DNA from: Absidia repens
Taxonomy: Eukaryota > Mucoromycota > Mucoromycetes > Mucorales > Cunninghamellaceae
Length of the DNA stretch: 64,000 bases
Reading direction: 5' to 3'
NCBI GenBank assembly: GCA_002105175.1
Contig: MCGE01000001.1
Span: 2,232,001 to 2,296,000 of the forward strand
Made by a program: the position numbers and the translations under genes. Positions 12,249 through 25,085 of this stretch are shown here, one piece after another (within the stretch, counting starts at the first letter, position 1; every line of letters starts with the position of its first letter). The notes beneath the pieces were generated by a model, which saw only the letters and a program-made list of their open reading frames with translations, was not told the DNA's origin and searched no databases.

Positions 12249-13210
12249 TCATGCCATGCCTTCCGAAAGGTTTCTTGTAGAGGTACCACTAGGACTTGCC
12301 ATATATGGTGATGGTTGCATCGCTAAAATACGCTGTTGTTGCTCCACAAAAAATGTCGCAGTTTTTGATTTTGGTTTCACCAGGATTTGTTGAGCACTGT
12401 TGACATAGACTGTTGCAGCGTACGTTTCAGGTGAAACTGCAGATACACGTACCGGTGGCAGTAACAGGTTACCAGTCTTCAGAGGGATCAAACTTAACGC
12501 AAATTCCATGACTTCTCCAGGCTATATATATAGATCGTTAGTTTCATTTCCATATAATCGATCAATCTATTGCTTATTCTCTTTACCTTTGAGGAGAAGC
12601 GAAGTCTGCGCTTACCAGATACTAGCCAGTTGTCATAATCAATGTCGATATCATATATGTAATCTTGGGCTTTTTCTTGATCATCGGTATCAGCAGCACA
12701 CCAGTACGTCGACTGTTTGATTCTTAAAACACAGGGACAAGCATCGGACACAATCAAGTCATTATTGTTGGAAAGAATCAATTCAGCGGTGTGTAAAATC
12801 TAAAGCATATGTATGAATAACGTGTTTTAAGCGCCTAATTTTTCTTTCAATCTTACTTACTTTTGAAGTTGGTACATCAAGTGGGAAAGAGATAGAATGT
12901 TCAGTTTGATGATTTGGTGCTTGATCCTTGATAGTCGTCATGGTAATGGCTTCGTGTTGTTCGAAAAATTCTTCAATAAGATCCAACAGTTCCACCTTAG
13001 TTTTCAGATCCCGATGGAGAAGGAAGGATTCGCATAATTCTGCATCAAAATCGTCCAAATGCACTACGTCCATCAGCCCGTAACTGCAGTAATCCACTGA
13101 TGATAGAAATGCTTCACGTACCTTAGAAAATATGTACGTAAAATGCTGGCCTAGTTTATGATCCTTGAGCTTTCGTTCAATCATTGTACTGACACTAGCT
13201 TCCACCTCTA

Positions 13211-13242
<32 letters not shown>

Positions 13243-15692
13243 ACCTTTAGCGAAGAGAAAACGTTTGTTTGTATCCAAGTCTTTTTCTTTTTCTAGTATT
13301 ACCATCCTTCAGTGTTTTATATTTGACGTCAAAGCGCACCTTCGATTTTCCATTACCACCAACGTCACCTAACACCATAAAGCGTTAGAAAACATAATGC
13401 TCTAGTTCACAAAAATACAAGCAGTCTTTTCTGTATACATACCTTGGTCTATTTTAGATCCATCCTTTTTCACTAGTTTGTATACAAATGTTGCGTTTTG
13501 TCTAGGGAAGAGCGTCTACAAAATATAAGATAGTTATTCAGTCAAAGAAGATTACCATGGTGTCGAGTTATATCTACTTACCAGGTCCCAATTGTTGACT
13601 TCCGATTGACTTTCCACGATATACACATTCGAAGATAAAAGTTTGGACCCAAGGATACGGACAGGTAAATTTCCATTGCAAGAAAGTTCCACCTTGAGAA
13701 AAATGCTATAGAAAAGAAACAAGCAAAAGGAATGAGTACTGTGAAATATTCTAAATAAAAAAGGAGCACAGACATGTACCTTGTTTCCCTAAAGATGCTT
13801 GATTCAGTCACAGATAAAGGAATAACCACTGGAACCGTTTCGGCAGAAACAAATTTGTGTTCCGCATCGTCAGACTTATAGTTCACAGTTGTTTTCAGCT
13901 AAACATAATAAAAAATACAAGTGTTCAGTAAGATCTATGTTATTATGGTTTTTATATTTCTAACTTACTCTGTAATCGAATTCAGGATACGAGCCTTCAT
14001 AAACTACAAATAATTCCAATTCATCATGAGCTTCACAAGCCGGTAGTAAAATGTGTTTGGTGTCTTGCATATCCAGTTCCATTTCTTCAATATCAGCATT
14101 CTTCTTCTTCAACTTCGCAAACACCTTTCCTGTGTTAACGATATCCAGACCATCAGTTTGAGGTTCCAATAAAAGTGTTCCATTGTCAATTACACTTTCC
14201 TGAGTCTTGATGCGGACAGAGAATTGTTGGCGTTCCCCTAGACGAACTGGTTACGACAAAAATATATAAATAAATCAAGAGAGGAGTCTAACTTTTGTTT
14301 TAAAATTTTGATTGAGCCTTACCTTCGTTTGGTTGAGACACCGTTGCCATTAATCGTTTCGAATCATGGTTGAGCCGCACAACACGTTTTTTCTGATCAG
14401 CATTCATAAATACTTGATGGAAGTTGAGTTTCCCAATAGACATTTGGCAGGTTTCCACTACGTAGTTTCCTGAAGTTGACACCTAGAAAAGAAAAAAGGT
14501 GAGATTTAGTGGCAAGAAAATTAATTTAGCCTAATCATTTTTCAGTTCTAGACATACATCACTGCACAAGAAGTACGTGTTTTTTCCAGGAAGAAGGGTC
14601 TTGTTTTTAACATAAAATGATATTTGTTCCGGATCATTTCCCACCAATTGTAGCTGAAGGTCATCAAAATGCAATGTCTGTAGATGAAAAAATCACGAAA
14701 AAATGAGCAAAATGTCGCTTTTCTATGTATTGCCCTTTACCTTGGATAGATGGTTTTCAATGAGGACTTCGACGCTTGTGCTTGCCACAGTTTCATCGTC
14801 AATGATAGATACAACAGATACAGAAAGCATAGGTGAGAATGGTTTCTTGATTTCTACAGAATGTATAACATATTAGGATAAGTATTATATGCGTTATCGA
14901 GGGTGTGTGTGTTCTAGAATTACCTTTATCCAGTTCACCAACGTTTCTTAATAATTCATCGGCATAATGTGTCGACTGATCGGGGGAAAGCCACTTGGAA
15001 TTTTTGAGCAAGGCCAACAGAGATTCTACATATTGGTCGGTCTTGTTTAAACGCTTTTGCGACCCTGCACATTTGATCAGAAGGCTGTTTTCTATAATGC
15101 TCCAATCTTGTTCACCATATCTCCAAATCATCGATTCAAATATACGAACAGCTTCGTCATATTTTTCGCGGGTACTATACATAAAAAACAATTCATTTTA
15201 GTGGTGTTTTTTACCACCAATCAACTCCACTCCATTTTACTGTTCAACTCTTCTTACTATTTCAATGCTGCAATATCACCGTGAACGCTAAGTGCTGCCC
15301 GAGACCTTCCACTAGCATCATAACTTTTGATCGCCCTGGTACTAAGCGCCTATTGATATAATGAATAATGAATAGTGATAAATAGAGAATACTGATATAC
15401 AAAATAAATATAAATATTACTCATAATACCTACCATATACATCTTGTCAAATGCATCCACTGAGGTAACAGCTTCCAGTAATTTTTGGTTTGTAATATCA
15501 TCACATTTATGCGAGTTAGTAGAAACGTCATCAGGAGCTGCAGCTTCGTGGCCAGATTCCGATTGACTATCGAGATACACAGAGAATGGGGCAGTATTTG
15601 GCAAATGATTCTGTCGTACTCCTAGTTTGTCAAGCTTTTAATAACAAAAATCGAGTCAGTTAATATATTAATACAGTTTTGATAACTTTTGC

Positions 15693-15743
<51 letters not shown>

Positions 15744-17375
15744 GACTATTACCTGGCGCCGTGCTGTCAAAAGTAAATCCCCTTTTGCCGCACTATAAGG
15801 GCGGACAAAACTGACATCGTTTGCTGCCATTTGTGCGGAGAATGGTTCACATTCGTTGACAACATTCATACATGCAGAGAAGACCCATGATTCAAGAAAA
15901 TGCTTCGCCAAATGTTCCTAAATAAAGAAAATAAAAAAAAAGAGAAGGTTGGTTCATACACCCCATCTTCAATGGCATTGATTTCATTCTTACTTCATTT
16001 TCCCGAATAGATGGAATAAAGCTGGTGATAAATAGCTGAGCCCTGGAGCATATTTCCACTATACGTTGAAGTTTCAGTAGCATACGGCATTGCCTTGCAA
16101 AAAGGTAGCTTCGAAAGTCAAACACGGATATGATATTCTTGTTGATCAAGTCGCGATAATCTTTGCGTTTAAAGTCGAGGATGTTGCCGCTGTCATCACC
16201 AGTATCAGTGCCACCAAAATGTCCAAACCATGCCAAAGCCTTGTCTATAAAAAATGATCATAACAATAGGCAGGTAATTTATTAATGATACTTGTCATGG
16301 TGTAAATAATTGCAGTCACTAATTACCTCGTAATACCTGGAAGAAGGACGCTTCTAATTCATCGTATTGGATCAATGCATCTTCATAAAGAGTCATAATT
16401 TCAAAAGATTGAGCCAGTCCTTCCTATTATCAGCATCAGTTACAATGAATATCGAGTCACTGGCTAATAATAAGTCCATTCCTAACCGAATTACCTTCAA
16501 TATAAAAAATGTACAATAGTTCCAACCAGGCATGTGTCGTTGCATATCCAATCGGCGCGTATCCTCTTGTATTTGGAGCACTTGCATATCAAAACTGGCC
16601 AGTATGCTTTCCTTCATTTTTTCTAAGAATGCTGACCAAAGTTCAGAAGAAGGGCCCTCAGAATCATTAATACGAATATAAGAGCACCTAGAAATAAATG
16701 AAAAATATTAAATATCCCATGAGCACTATTGATTTCTTTGACACTTTAGTTGATGTAGTTTACCTTTCTTGTTTTCCATGATTAAAGTCAGTTCGAATCT
16801 TGTCATAGACAGATGATTTCAATCCGAGGTAGCTATTGGTCTTTTTCGAGTCGGGGCTTGCCACATATACAATAAGCCAATCCTGATTTTTCTTGGTAGT
16901 GATGATATCCACCCAGGCACGTATCTGCCGCCGTACTTTATTTTTGTAAACTTCATTATCCTAGTACAAAAGTATGAAAAAAAGAGTGAATATTAGAGAA
17001 GAATTCGTCCTCCCAATGAATATTTTTGGCTTCAAATATAGACTTACATCACAAGAAACAAAGTAGAGATTCAAATAATTGGTTTGTGTATTGGATAACG
17101 GTTGTGGAACTTGTTCAAAGTTAAAGCGCTTCAAGTCAACTTCGAGTGATTGAATGTGCTTTTCAGCGCGTTGGTTGGAAGGTTGCCATACCAAACCTTT
17201 CAAAGGTAAGCGAGAGGATAGGTCATCAGCAATAAGTGGCCATACATCGTATTCGTCGCAATCTTGTGATAAAAAAATTATCAAAATAAAAAACTTTTCA
17301 GTATAATGCAATTTTTTATCCGTATTTGTCTTTTGTTGTTATCTTACAAGTTACTGTCACTTTCTTCCCGCTCAT
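12249..17375 (-). CDS. TRAPPC10: TRAPPC10 / Trs130, TRAPP II complex subunit
   Basis: Large subunit specific to TRAPP II, the tether and Rab11/Ypt31 exchange factor acting at late Golgi. The start is a short exon at 17375-17348 (MSGKKVTVT, phase 1) joined to 17262-17048; about 18 or more exons follow to the stop at 12249-12251. Family blocks seen near the N-terminus: DEYDVWPLIADDLSSRLPL, VRRQIRAWVDIITTKKNQDW, YIRINDSEGPSSELWSAFL, and the highly conserved RLDMQRHMPGWNYCTFFILK joined to EGLAQSF. The middle has the helical repeat region (VFDFRSYLFARQCRMLLKL). The C-terminal half is beta-sandwich-like and ends in an LPPVRV block. Intron homopolymers are extreme: a T-run of about 42 at 15699-15740 and an A-run of about 28 at 13212-13240 that serves as the minus-strand acceptor pyrimidine tract. 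The protein is near the usual length for the family. Confidence 0.9.
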
Positions 17376-17651
17376 GTGAGGTGTTGTAGGTATAAATTGT
17401 CAAAAGAACAGAAAGCACAAAATCGAGGGCAAAACGATCAGGCGGAAGTTTAAAACTGTCCAGTCACGACATGCGAGGCTGCTCAAAGAAAAAAAGACAG
17501 CCAACGATTTTTTCAATTTCGCATATACACTTTTTTTTCCCCAGCTTTTTAAAAATGCCACCCAAGTCCTCTGGTAAAATGTATAAAAGATAAACACGTC
17601 TCTTATGAAAAAGGAAACGTTCTTTGACTGACTATTTTTATTTCTTGAACT
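17376..17651. promoter_or_regulatory. Divergent promoter region between TRAPPC10 and the cullin gene
   Basis: The 276 bp between the two opposed start codons must hold both promoters. Pyrimidine-rich and T-rich segments (17508-17540, 17625-17645) lie just upstream of the cullin ATG. I see no clear TATA box for either side. Confidence 0.6.
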
Positions 17652-20600
17652 ATGGTAGCGAAAAAACGGAAAGCCCCAGAACCAAACCAGTCAACCTTGG
17701 ATTCATTTAGATTACCACTGCCTAGCAGATCTAAGGCAGCCACTCATTCAAGAACTCAGCCCAGAACAAGTCCTCCTTTTCAATCATCATCATCAACAGC
17801 ACAACAAACTGACCGTTCCGAAAGCTCAAATACAACTACAAATAGTCGCCCGCAAAGCACTACGATCAACGTTACTTCTTTATTGGGTAGCTTTCGACGC
17901 CAAGCATTGATAGACAAGATTGACGTTCGAAATGCAAAAGGTAATATTCACATTAAGAAGTTGAAGCAAGTTTTTACTTTTATTTGACGCTTTTTTTTTT
18001 TCTTTGATAGAAATGCAGTCAACAGAACTATCAGAAACACAACTGGAAACAACTTGGGCATCTTTGAGCGATCTTATACGAAGTATTGTCAATAGCAAAC
18101 CACTTGAAACGAACTTACAAATTGCCTACGAACTCTGTCAAACGGTGTGTCTACATGGACAATCAAAGGAACTGTATGATCATTTGGAATCAATTTTGGC
18201 CGATCATTTACAGCAGGAAAAGGATATTATTGTGGAGTAAGTCGAACTAAAATGCAGCGACAGGATGTATCTGGAGAATGGATGATCTGGACTGACTCTC
18301 TTTTCTTTTATTGAAACTAATAGATCAACGGCCAATGATACTTTCCTGAATATTTTGGATAATCACTGGCATATATTTTGTGACCATATGGTAGGAATAG
18401 ATTTGAATCGATACCCAGGTGCTACTCAAAAGCTAACATTTCTTCTTATTTATAGACGACGATTCGAAATGTGTTTATGGAACTCGATCGGCGGTTTATC
18501 GTGCCTAAAACTTCGTATACATCCGTAATGTGAGTAGAATATAGGAAGGGCACGATGATAATAGACTAATTAGATTAATTTTGTTATTTTTTTTAGAGAT
18601 TTGGGGAAACAGATGTTCAAGAAAGCCATCATGGAAATACCAAAGGTGCAGTCAGAAACAATAACGTGTGTGCTTGATTTAATCCAACAAGATAGGTATG
18701 GAATTGATCTATCAACATATGGCGAAAGGGTTAAGATGTATTAACTCTGCGTATTTTTTAGAAAGGGACTGGAAGTGGATTCAAAACTAATACGGTCTGT
18801 CACTCGATTGATGCTGGATCTATCACTCTATGCCGACTTTTTTGAACCCAGCTTTATCAAATCAACAATTGACTACTACGGTACTGAAGCGACCGAAAAA
18901 ATTCATGACTTATCCACCACTGCTTACTTACAATATGCGAAAGATTGTGTGCAACAAGAAAGTGGTGAACGACTTGCTTCTTATTTGGATCAATCGACAA
19001 AAATTCCATTGACTGAAGCTGTGACAGACCAGCTCATATATACAAAAGTTGATATCATCTTATCACAAGGTAAATGAAATACAATAATAGACAACATAGA
19101 AATAGGAAAAAAGAAAAAAGAGATAATGATGCTCATCATTGTTTTTATGATAACTAGGATTCGAAAGTATGATGGAGCAAGAGGAAAGGAAATCAATTGC
19201 CATTTTGTATCACTTCTTATCGCCGCATGATTCGATATCGAAGCTGCGAACCGCCTTTGGAAACTACATTAAGGTAACAAATAGGGAAAAAAATACAAAA
19301 TATTCGACACCAATGGCGCTTTACTACATTTTAAAATATATGTATAGATTGTTGGTATGGAACTCGTAAAGGACCCCACAAAAGATCAACAAATGGTGCC
19401 AACACTCCTGCAATACAAAAGCAAACTGGACAAAACGCTGAAATATTCTTTTGATGACGACTCATCATTTTCCAACGCGCTCAAGGTCAACTTTGAAAAC
19501 TTTATCAACTCACGGAAAAACAAGCCTGCCGAGTTGATAGCCAAATTCATCGACAGCAAATTACGATCCAGTTCCAAGGTAGGATAAACGAGATACCAGA
19601 AGTATATAAACGATATGAGTGTAAATACTAAACGTTTTTATATATTGTTCTGTAGCAGCATGGTGAAGAAGATATGGAAAAAATATTGGACAAGGTATTG
19701 ATACTCTTCCGATATCTACAAGGTAAACTTTTTCTTTTTTTAATATAAAATTTAGCACTCACACAGACTTTTCTATCAAGACAAGGATATATTTGAAGCC
19801 TTTTACAAACGATTCCTTTCGAAACGGCTCTTACTCAACCGTACGGTATCGAATGATCTGGAAAAAAATATACTGTACAAATTCAAATCAGGTAAGACAA
19901 CTACAAAAAATGGATTTTTTTTTAAAAAAAAAAAAAGACTCAACAACCCCCACCGTTTGTGGTTGATATTAGAATGTGGTCCTGAGTTTACGAAGAACCT
20001 TGAAAATATGTTTAAGGATATGGAGGTATCCTCGGATCTGAACGTCACATTCAAGGTAAGCAAATTATACCATGAATTATGCCTTGTAGCTTTGCAAAAC
20101 AAAACTCACGCGGATTATTTTTTATATGCGTCATAGGAGTATAGACAAAATGTACAAGAAGTAACTCTGCCGCTTTATGTCAGTGTTCTTGCTCAAGGTG
20201 TATGGCCCACTTATCCAGCTACAGAAATCATGTTGCCTACTGACGTAAGAAGAAGATACCAAAAAAAAAAAAAAAAAAAAAAAGGAAGGCTAGTCTTTAT
20301 TTTAGAATTTAATTAATTTTTATGGATGCGTGAAAACTTCTCTTAGATGATGTCTTTGCTTGAAGCATACCAATCTTTTTACGACAAAAAGTTCAAGGGG
20401 CGAAAACTTGCTTGGAGAAGTTCTCTAGGGTCATGCGTACTTAAATCTCACTTCCCGAAAGCAACGAAGGAGCTATCTGTCAGTCTTTTTCAGGCAGTAG
20501 TATTATTGTTATTCAACGACAAATCAAAGATGACATATAAGAGTATTGCTCTTACGACGAATCTTGGTAAGAAATAAGGCTAAAAGATAGATGATATACA

Positions 20601-21306
20601 TATAGACGAGCTGATGCTTTGTTTTTTTTTTTATTTCTGTAGATGACAGGGAATTGAAAAAAGTTTTACAATCGTTATCGTGTGGCAAATACAAATTATT
20701 GATCAAGGAACCTCAAAATAATAATGTCAGTGATAACGATATATTTGAATACAACGCCGATTTTACAGCATCAGCAGTCCGACTGAAAATCAACAGCATA
20801 CAACAAGAACAATCGACTGAAGAAAGGAAAGAAACGCAGACAAAAGTGATAGTGGACAGACAACACCAGGTAAGAATAATTACTGAATGATATAACGTGC
20901 CCAAATGACGACGTGATGTGGACTTGATGGAATATGACTGATGATTACATATTTTTTTTAATATAGTTGGAAGCCGCAGTTGTTAGAATCATGAAATCGA
21001 AAAAGCAAATGACCCATACAGCATTGGTGAAGGAACTGTTTGAACAACTGAAATTCCCCATTGATGTAAGTTAATATGAAATGTACTTTGTCAACCGTGA
21101 TATTCATTCATGTTTTAAATATATAGGCTACTGATATCAAGAAAAGAATCGAATCTTTGATCGACCGGTAGTTTACAAAGATATAAATCCGTTTATGTCT
21201 ATCATCACTGACTATTTTTTTTTCTTTTTATATATTTATTTAACAATATAGGGAATACCTTGTTCGGGATGAAACCAACAACTCATTATACATTTATCAA
21301 AGCTAG
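17652..21306 (+). CDS. Cullin, CUL4-like ubiquitin ligase scaffold
   Basis: Scaffold of a cullin-RING ubiquitin ligase: the N-terminal repeats bind an adaptor, the C-terminal domain binds the RING protein and is activated by neddylation. Multi-exon; first junctions 17940/18011, 18236/18324, 18390/18456, 18529/18597 keep phase. Cullin repeats are seen in ETTWASLSDLIRSIV, LDNHWHIFCDHM, KAIMEIPKVQSETITCVLDL and YQDKDIFEAFYKRFLSKRLL. The cullin homology region includes NDKSKMTYKSIALTTNLDD. The terminal Nedd8 winged helix reads VVRIMKSKKQMTHTALVKEL then FPIDATDIKKRIESLIDREY, closest in style to CUL4; the neddylated lysine should be the K of VRIMK. The N-terminus has a basic KKRK and a disordered Ser/Thr-rich stretch. 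Assignment to CUL4 rather than another cullin rests on the C-terminal block. Confidence 0.88.
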
Positions 21307-22249
21307 TGTGTTAGATAGGTTTAATATTGTAGTTTATATGTATACATATATCCCCTTCTCCACTGATCCCAAATAAAAATCTTTCCTCTTCTTTTTTTTT
21401 TTTTTCTCTTTAAATGTCTTATTGATGTCAATCGATGTAGCATTGTCGTTACGTTCTTGAAGTACAATGTTTAAACACCATCCTGATAATTTTCAGGATT
21501 ATTCAACATATGGATTCAGATAATCAGCTATTTAGTTTCGGGGAAATTAGTCTAGCATAGTGTAGTATTGTTAAGTATTGATCATTATTATCTTTTATAT
21601 ACAATAAATAACAATGGGAGTTGAATAAGTCATTTAACTCAAAATGAAGGTATGAAATACACAGGGGCGAGCCAAGGGCTACTTGGTATGCTATCTACAA
21701 TCTATTCAGAGTGTGTATTGATGATAAAACAGATTTCAAAATAAAGTCAGTGTTACAAAATAATAGGCATATTTTATTGAAGCATAATAAGCGGACATAA
21801 ATTGGGCTATTCAATACTAATCTAAAGGGGCAAGGGGAAGACTTTTAAAAGAGGATCTACTGTGGAGGGCAAACTAATTGTATGGGAGACAGGCTAATTG
21901 TAAAAAGGACACAATATATTTTTATTCAGATGTGGATATAGAACCAATTACAACTAACACCTAAATTGAGCTAATGATGATTCCATGTCACTCTAGTTTA
22001 AGATGAAGTCTAAACCAAATGGTGGCGTCAAATGTTGAATCCAAAATTAAAAGACTTCCCTATGAAGTTTGTGTTGCATTCTGATTCGAGTTCTAACACT
22101 ATTCCCAGATCACCAGTAAATCCAGTGAGCCTTGGCATCATAACATCCAGACTTTCATGTAGGGAAAAAAGAAGAAAAAAAAGAAGAAAAAAAAGAAGAA
22201 AAAACGAAGAAAAAAAGAAAGAAAAAAGAAGAAAAAAATGAAAGAACAA
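21307..22249. other. Intergenic with family R2 repeat copy (21930-22170)
   Basis: Downstream of the cullin gene. A short inverted repeat occurs at about 21483-21500 (CCTGATAATTTTCAGGATT). The R2 copy at 21930-22170 is followed by a GAA-rich purine tract (22165-22240). No gene seen. Confidence 0.5.
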
Positions 22250-23400
22250 TTATACAATCATTTTTTGTCACCAAACCAACCATCCATCTCTCATACAATT
22301 AATTGTACAACGCTCTAAAGTTTACGCCTATAAGCTCACAGCTAAAGCCTACAGCCATAATAACCGCCTCTACGCTATAGCCCACCATTCAAACACACAC
22401 ACATTTAGTTGAACATCTAAATTCACTTGGAACCGTCCCCCTACCCACATTCGCCTCCTCACCATACCTTTGTTTCTTCCAATATCCCCCTTACTCGCCC
22501 CAAAAGTGCCCGCCACCCCCCTAAAAATTCAATAAATCGGAATATCTCGACCATGGAGCCTGTCAAAAGTAGTAATATCGCTTTAGGCTTTTTAAACCAA
22601 GAAAAGAATAATATGTAGAATAGCCTACCGCAATAGAATAGTGTGTAAAATAGCCTATCACAATAAAATAGCTTTGCCATCCCATTGTTCATTGCAAAAT
22701 AAAAAAGCGTTTATTGAATCATGATACTGTAGTCAATACTGTTGTATACCAACACATTCACCTATCATTCCATCTACCATATATCTTTTCATATATATAC
22801 ATATTCATATTTATCCATACACTTATTCCTATACCTTAGTTCATGCATATGCGATCATTCCATAATACGTAATTCAGACCCCGAATCACACACTACACAA
22901 ATTCCTATCATATTCATCACCCCTATTTTTAAATAACCACATACCATCACATCAGTATAAATAAGACAATACATTTGAATAGAAATAAAGAATCATCCAA
23001 AAGTTTCACAATACTTGATAACAAGTCCTATTTTATTCTATAATACAACAAATACTATACTAAAAGGAAAGAAGATGTAAAAATAGGGGCCGCTAATAGT
23101 AGTTGAGAGAGGTGCTAGTCTAGGTTAATGGAGTAGAAGGAACGATGTCAAATAAAAAAAAAGGGATCTCTAAAGGGGGTCTCCAAATCCTAATGAAGTT
23201 TTACACACACATCATTGAAGCAAACACATCTTTTAAAGCAAAAGACAGGTTTTATTGAAGCAGAGACAAGGTTTATTGAAGCAAAGTCAAGTTTTATTGA
23301 AGCGGACATGTTTTATTGAAGAAAAGAGACATACCAAGCTAATCAAGCCATTCCTCAACATCCTAGAATCAAAATGAAAGGGTTTCGTCAGTACCACTAA
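22250..23400 (+). repeat. Family R1 dispersed repeat, longest copy, split by a solo LTR
   Basis: Matches 40070-40274 at its head (CCAACCATCCATCTCTCATAC; the AGCCTACAGCCATAATAACC phrase) and 39040-39830 through the rest, including AATAGCCTnTCACAnTA, GCTTTGCCAT, CATTGTTCATTGCAAAATAA and a series of TTTTATTGAAGC units at 23230-23330. The solo LTR at 22740-23050 interrupts it. No coding capacity seen; probably a non-autonomous element. Confidence 0.7.
22740..23050 (+). mobile_element. Solo LTR (311 bp) with target duplication AATAC
   Basis: Begins TGTTGTATACC and ends TAATACAACA, so TG...CA with matching inverted ends. It is flanked by AATAC at 22735-22739 and 23051-23055. The related R1 copy at about 39423-39435 has the uninterrupted sequence GTCAATACTATACTAA, an empty site. 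The ends resemble those of element A, but the body differs. Orientation is nominal. Confidence 0.85.
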
Positions 23401-23588
23401 TATCATGAATGCATCATTGGTTTACTGAAGACTAACTATATCTCAGTTAATTCACATATTGTAACTGTGCCCTCATCTTTAAGTGCCGATAAATACAAAC
23501 TCCTGCTACTCGGGTGACTTGAAATGTAATTATGCAACCCAGTTTTCCTCACCATCTCGGTACTGTACCTCTCACGCAAAAAGATGTC

Positions 23589-23619
<31 letters not shown>

Positions 23620-23682
23620 AATCTTTTAATGCATGGTGCTTTTTTTATTAAGTCTCCTTATTGGTCTTGTGAAATGGTTGTT

Positions 23683-23805
23683 ATAAAATAAGGACAAAAG
23701 TAAATAAGTGATACAATTGATATGGTTTTTTATTTAATTGATAAAATGTCAAATCTTTTTATAAGAAAATGAAGATAATTGAGGCTGTGTGTAATCTGAT
23801 GAGTA
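23683..23805 (-). mobile_element. LTR fragment of the solo-LTR family seen at 40275 and 41287
   Basis: Reverse-complement match to the 3' half of those LTRs: a phrase like AAATAAGTGATACAATTGAT, then TAAAATGTCAA, then GAGGCTGTGTGTAATCTGAT. The rest is lost where the T-rich repeat begins. Confidence 0.65.
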
Positions 23806-24365
23806 ACCTTTTTTTTTTGAAAGGTAGCAGAAACCCCCTTTCTTTGGATCTCCCTCTTCTTTTTTTTTCACGGGATGGCTTTATCAGATCTCCAACAGAT
23901 CAGGCGATGGGTTTTAGTTTAGAGATGCAGAGGTGTAGTGATGTTTCAATAAAAAGAAAAGTTTATTCATGATTGAAGAATGAGGATACCCCTTTTTTTT
24001 TAAGACAGCAGGAACTCCTTTTTTTTTTTTTGGGAGCTCGAACTCTTTTTTTTTTTTTTTGATAGACAGCTGGAACCTTTTTTTTTTTTTTTTTGATAGA
24101 CAGCTGGAACTTTTTTTTTTTTGACAGCAGGAACTCCTTTTTTTTTTTTGATAGACAGCTGGAACCTTTTTTTTTTTTTTGACAGCAGGAACTCCTTTTT
24201 TTTTGATAGACAGCTGGAACCCCCCTTTTTTTGGATCTCCCTCTTCTTTTTTTTCACGGAATGCCTTCATCAGAACTCCAAGGGATCAGGCAATGGTTTT
24301 AGTTTAGAGATGCAGAAGTGTAGTGATGTTTCAATAAAAAGAAAAGTTTACTCATTAATGAAGGA
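23806..24365 (+). repeat. Duplicated segment flanking a poly-T/GACAGC tandem array
   Basis: About 130 bp (23838-23970) recurs at 24229-24355 with some changes; both contain TTTAGTTTAGAGATGCAGA and GATGTTTCAATAAAAAGAAA. Between them are about eight units of a T-run followed by GATAGACAGCTGGAAC or GACAGCAGGAACTCC. No convincing ORF. Confidence 0.75.
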
Positions 24366-24639
24366 TGAGGATGGGTTGAGGATGGAGATGATGTGGAGTA
24401 AATAAAGAAGGAGGGTTATTGTAGAGTGTGTAAAAGAGTGGTTGATAGGCAGTGATAGTGCGGGAAGAGAGTATAGTGCGGAAAATGGCAACTTTGTGTG
24501 TTGCGTGAGGGTCGAAAATAGGAATTATTTGTGTGTCCAAATTTCCAGTATTGTTTGAATGGCGAAAATAGCAAGTCTGCAGTGCGGAAAATAGGCAATT
24601 AGCAGCGGTTCCGGAAAGCAGACATGTGTTTGGTTTGAA
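24366..24639. other. Unassigned spacer
   Basis: GA-rich, non-repetitive within the window, no gene seen. Confidence 0.4.
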
Positions 24640-25085
24640 AAATGAGAGTTTGGTTCAAAATAAGATGTATTTAAAGTTGATTAGCAATTCTAGATGGGTG
24701 TGTTTCAAGGTCATTAGAAGTTTACAGATCCCTTTTGGAGATCCGTTTTGCTTGTAGATTAGCTATTAGGTTTTCTTTCCTTTTACTATAGTATTGACTA
24801 TCACGATTCAATAAAAACTTTTTTATTTTGCAATGAACAGCGGATGGCAAAGCCATTCTACTGTGGTAGACTAATCTGCATGCTAATGAATAACTATTAT
24901 ACTGTGGTAATACTATTCTTGATTGGTAGTGTATCCTTATAGTGTGTTGATCTATTTTCCAAACCAATTTTGTACAGTAAATGCTTTTACATGCTATAAT
25001 GTTGTAAGGAATACTGAAGCATAGAGGCCTGTTATTATGGCTGTAGGCTTTCCGGCATTTGTTTTTGTTTGTTGACGGACCTCCC
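24640..25085 (-). repeat. Family R1 dispersed repeat, inverted copy
   Basis: The reverse complement carries the R1 phrases found at 37980-38095 and 22640-22720, such as GCCTCTATGCTTCAGTATT, CAGCCATAATAAC and TTGCAAAATAAAAAAG. It ends at the C-rich array. Confidence 0.6.
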
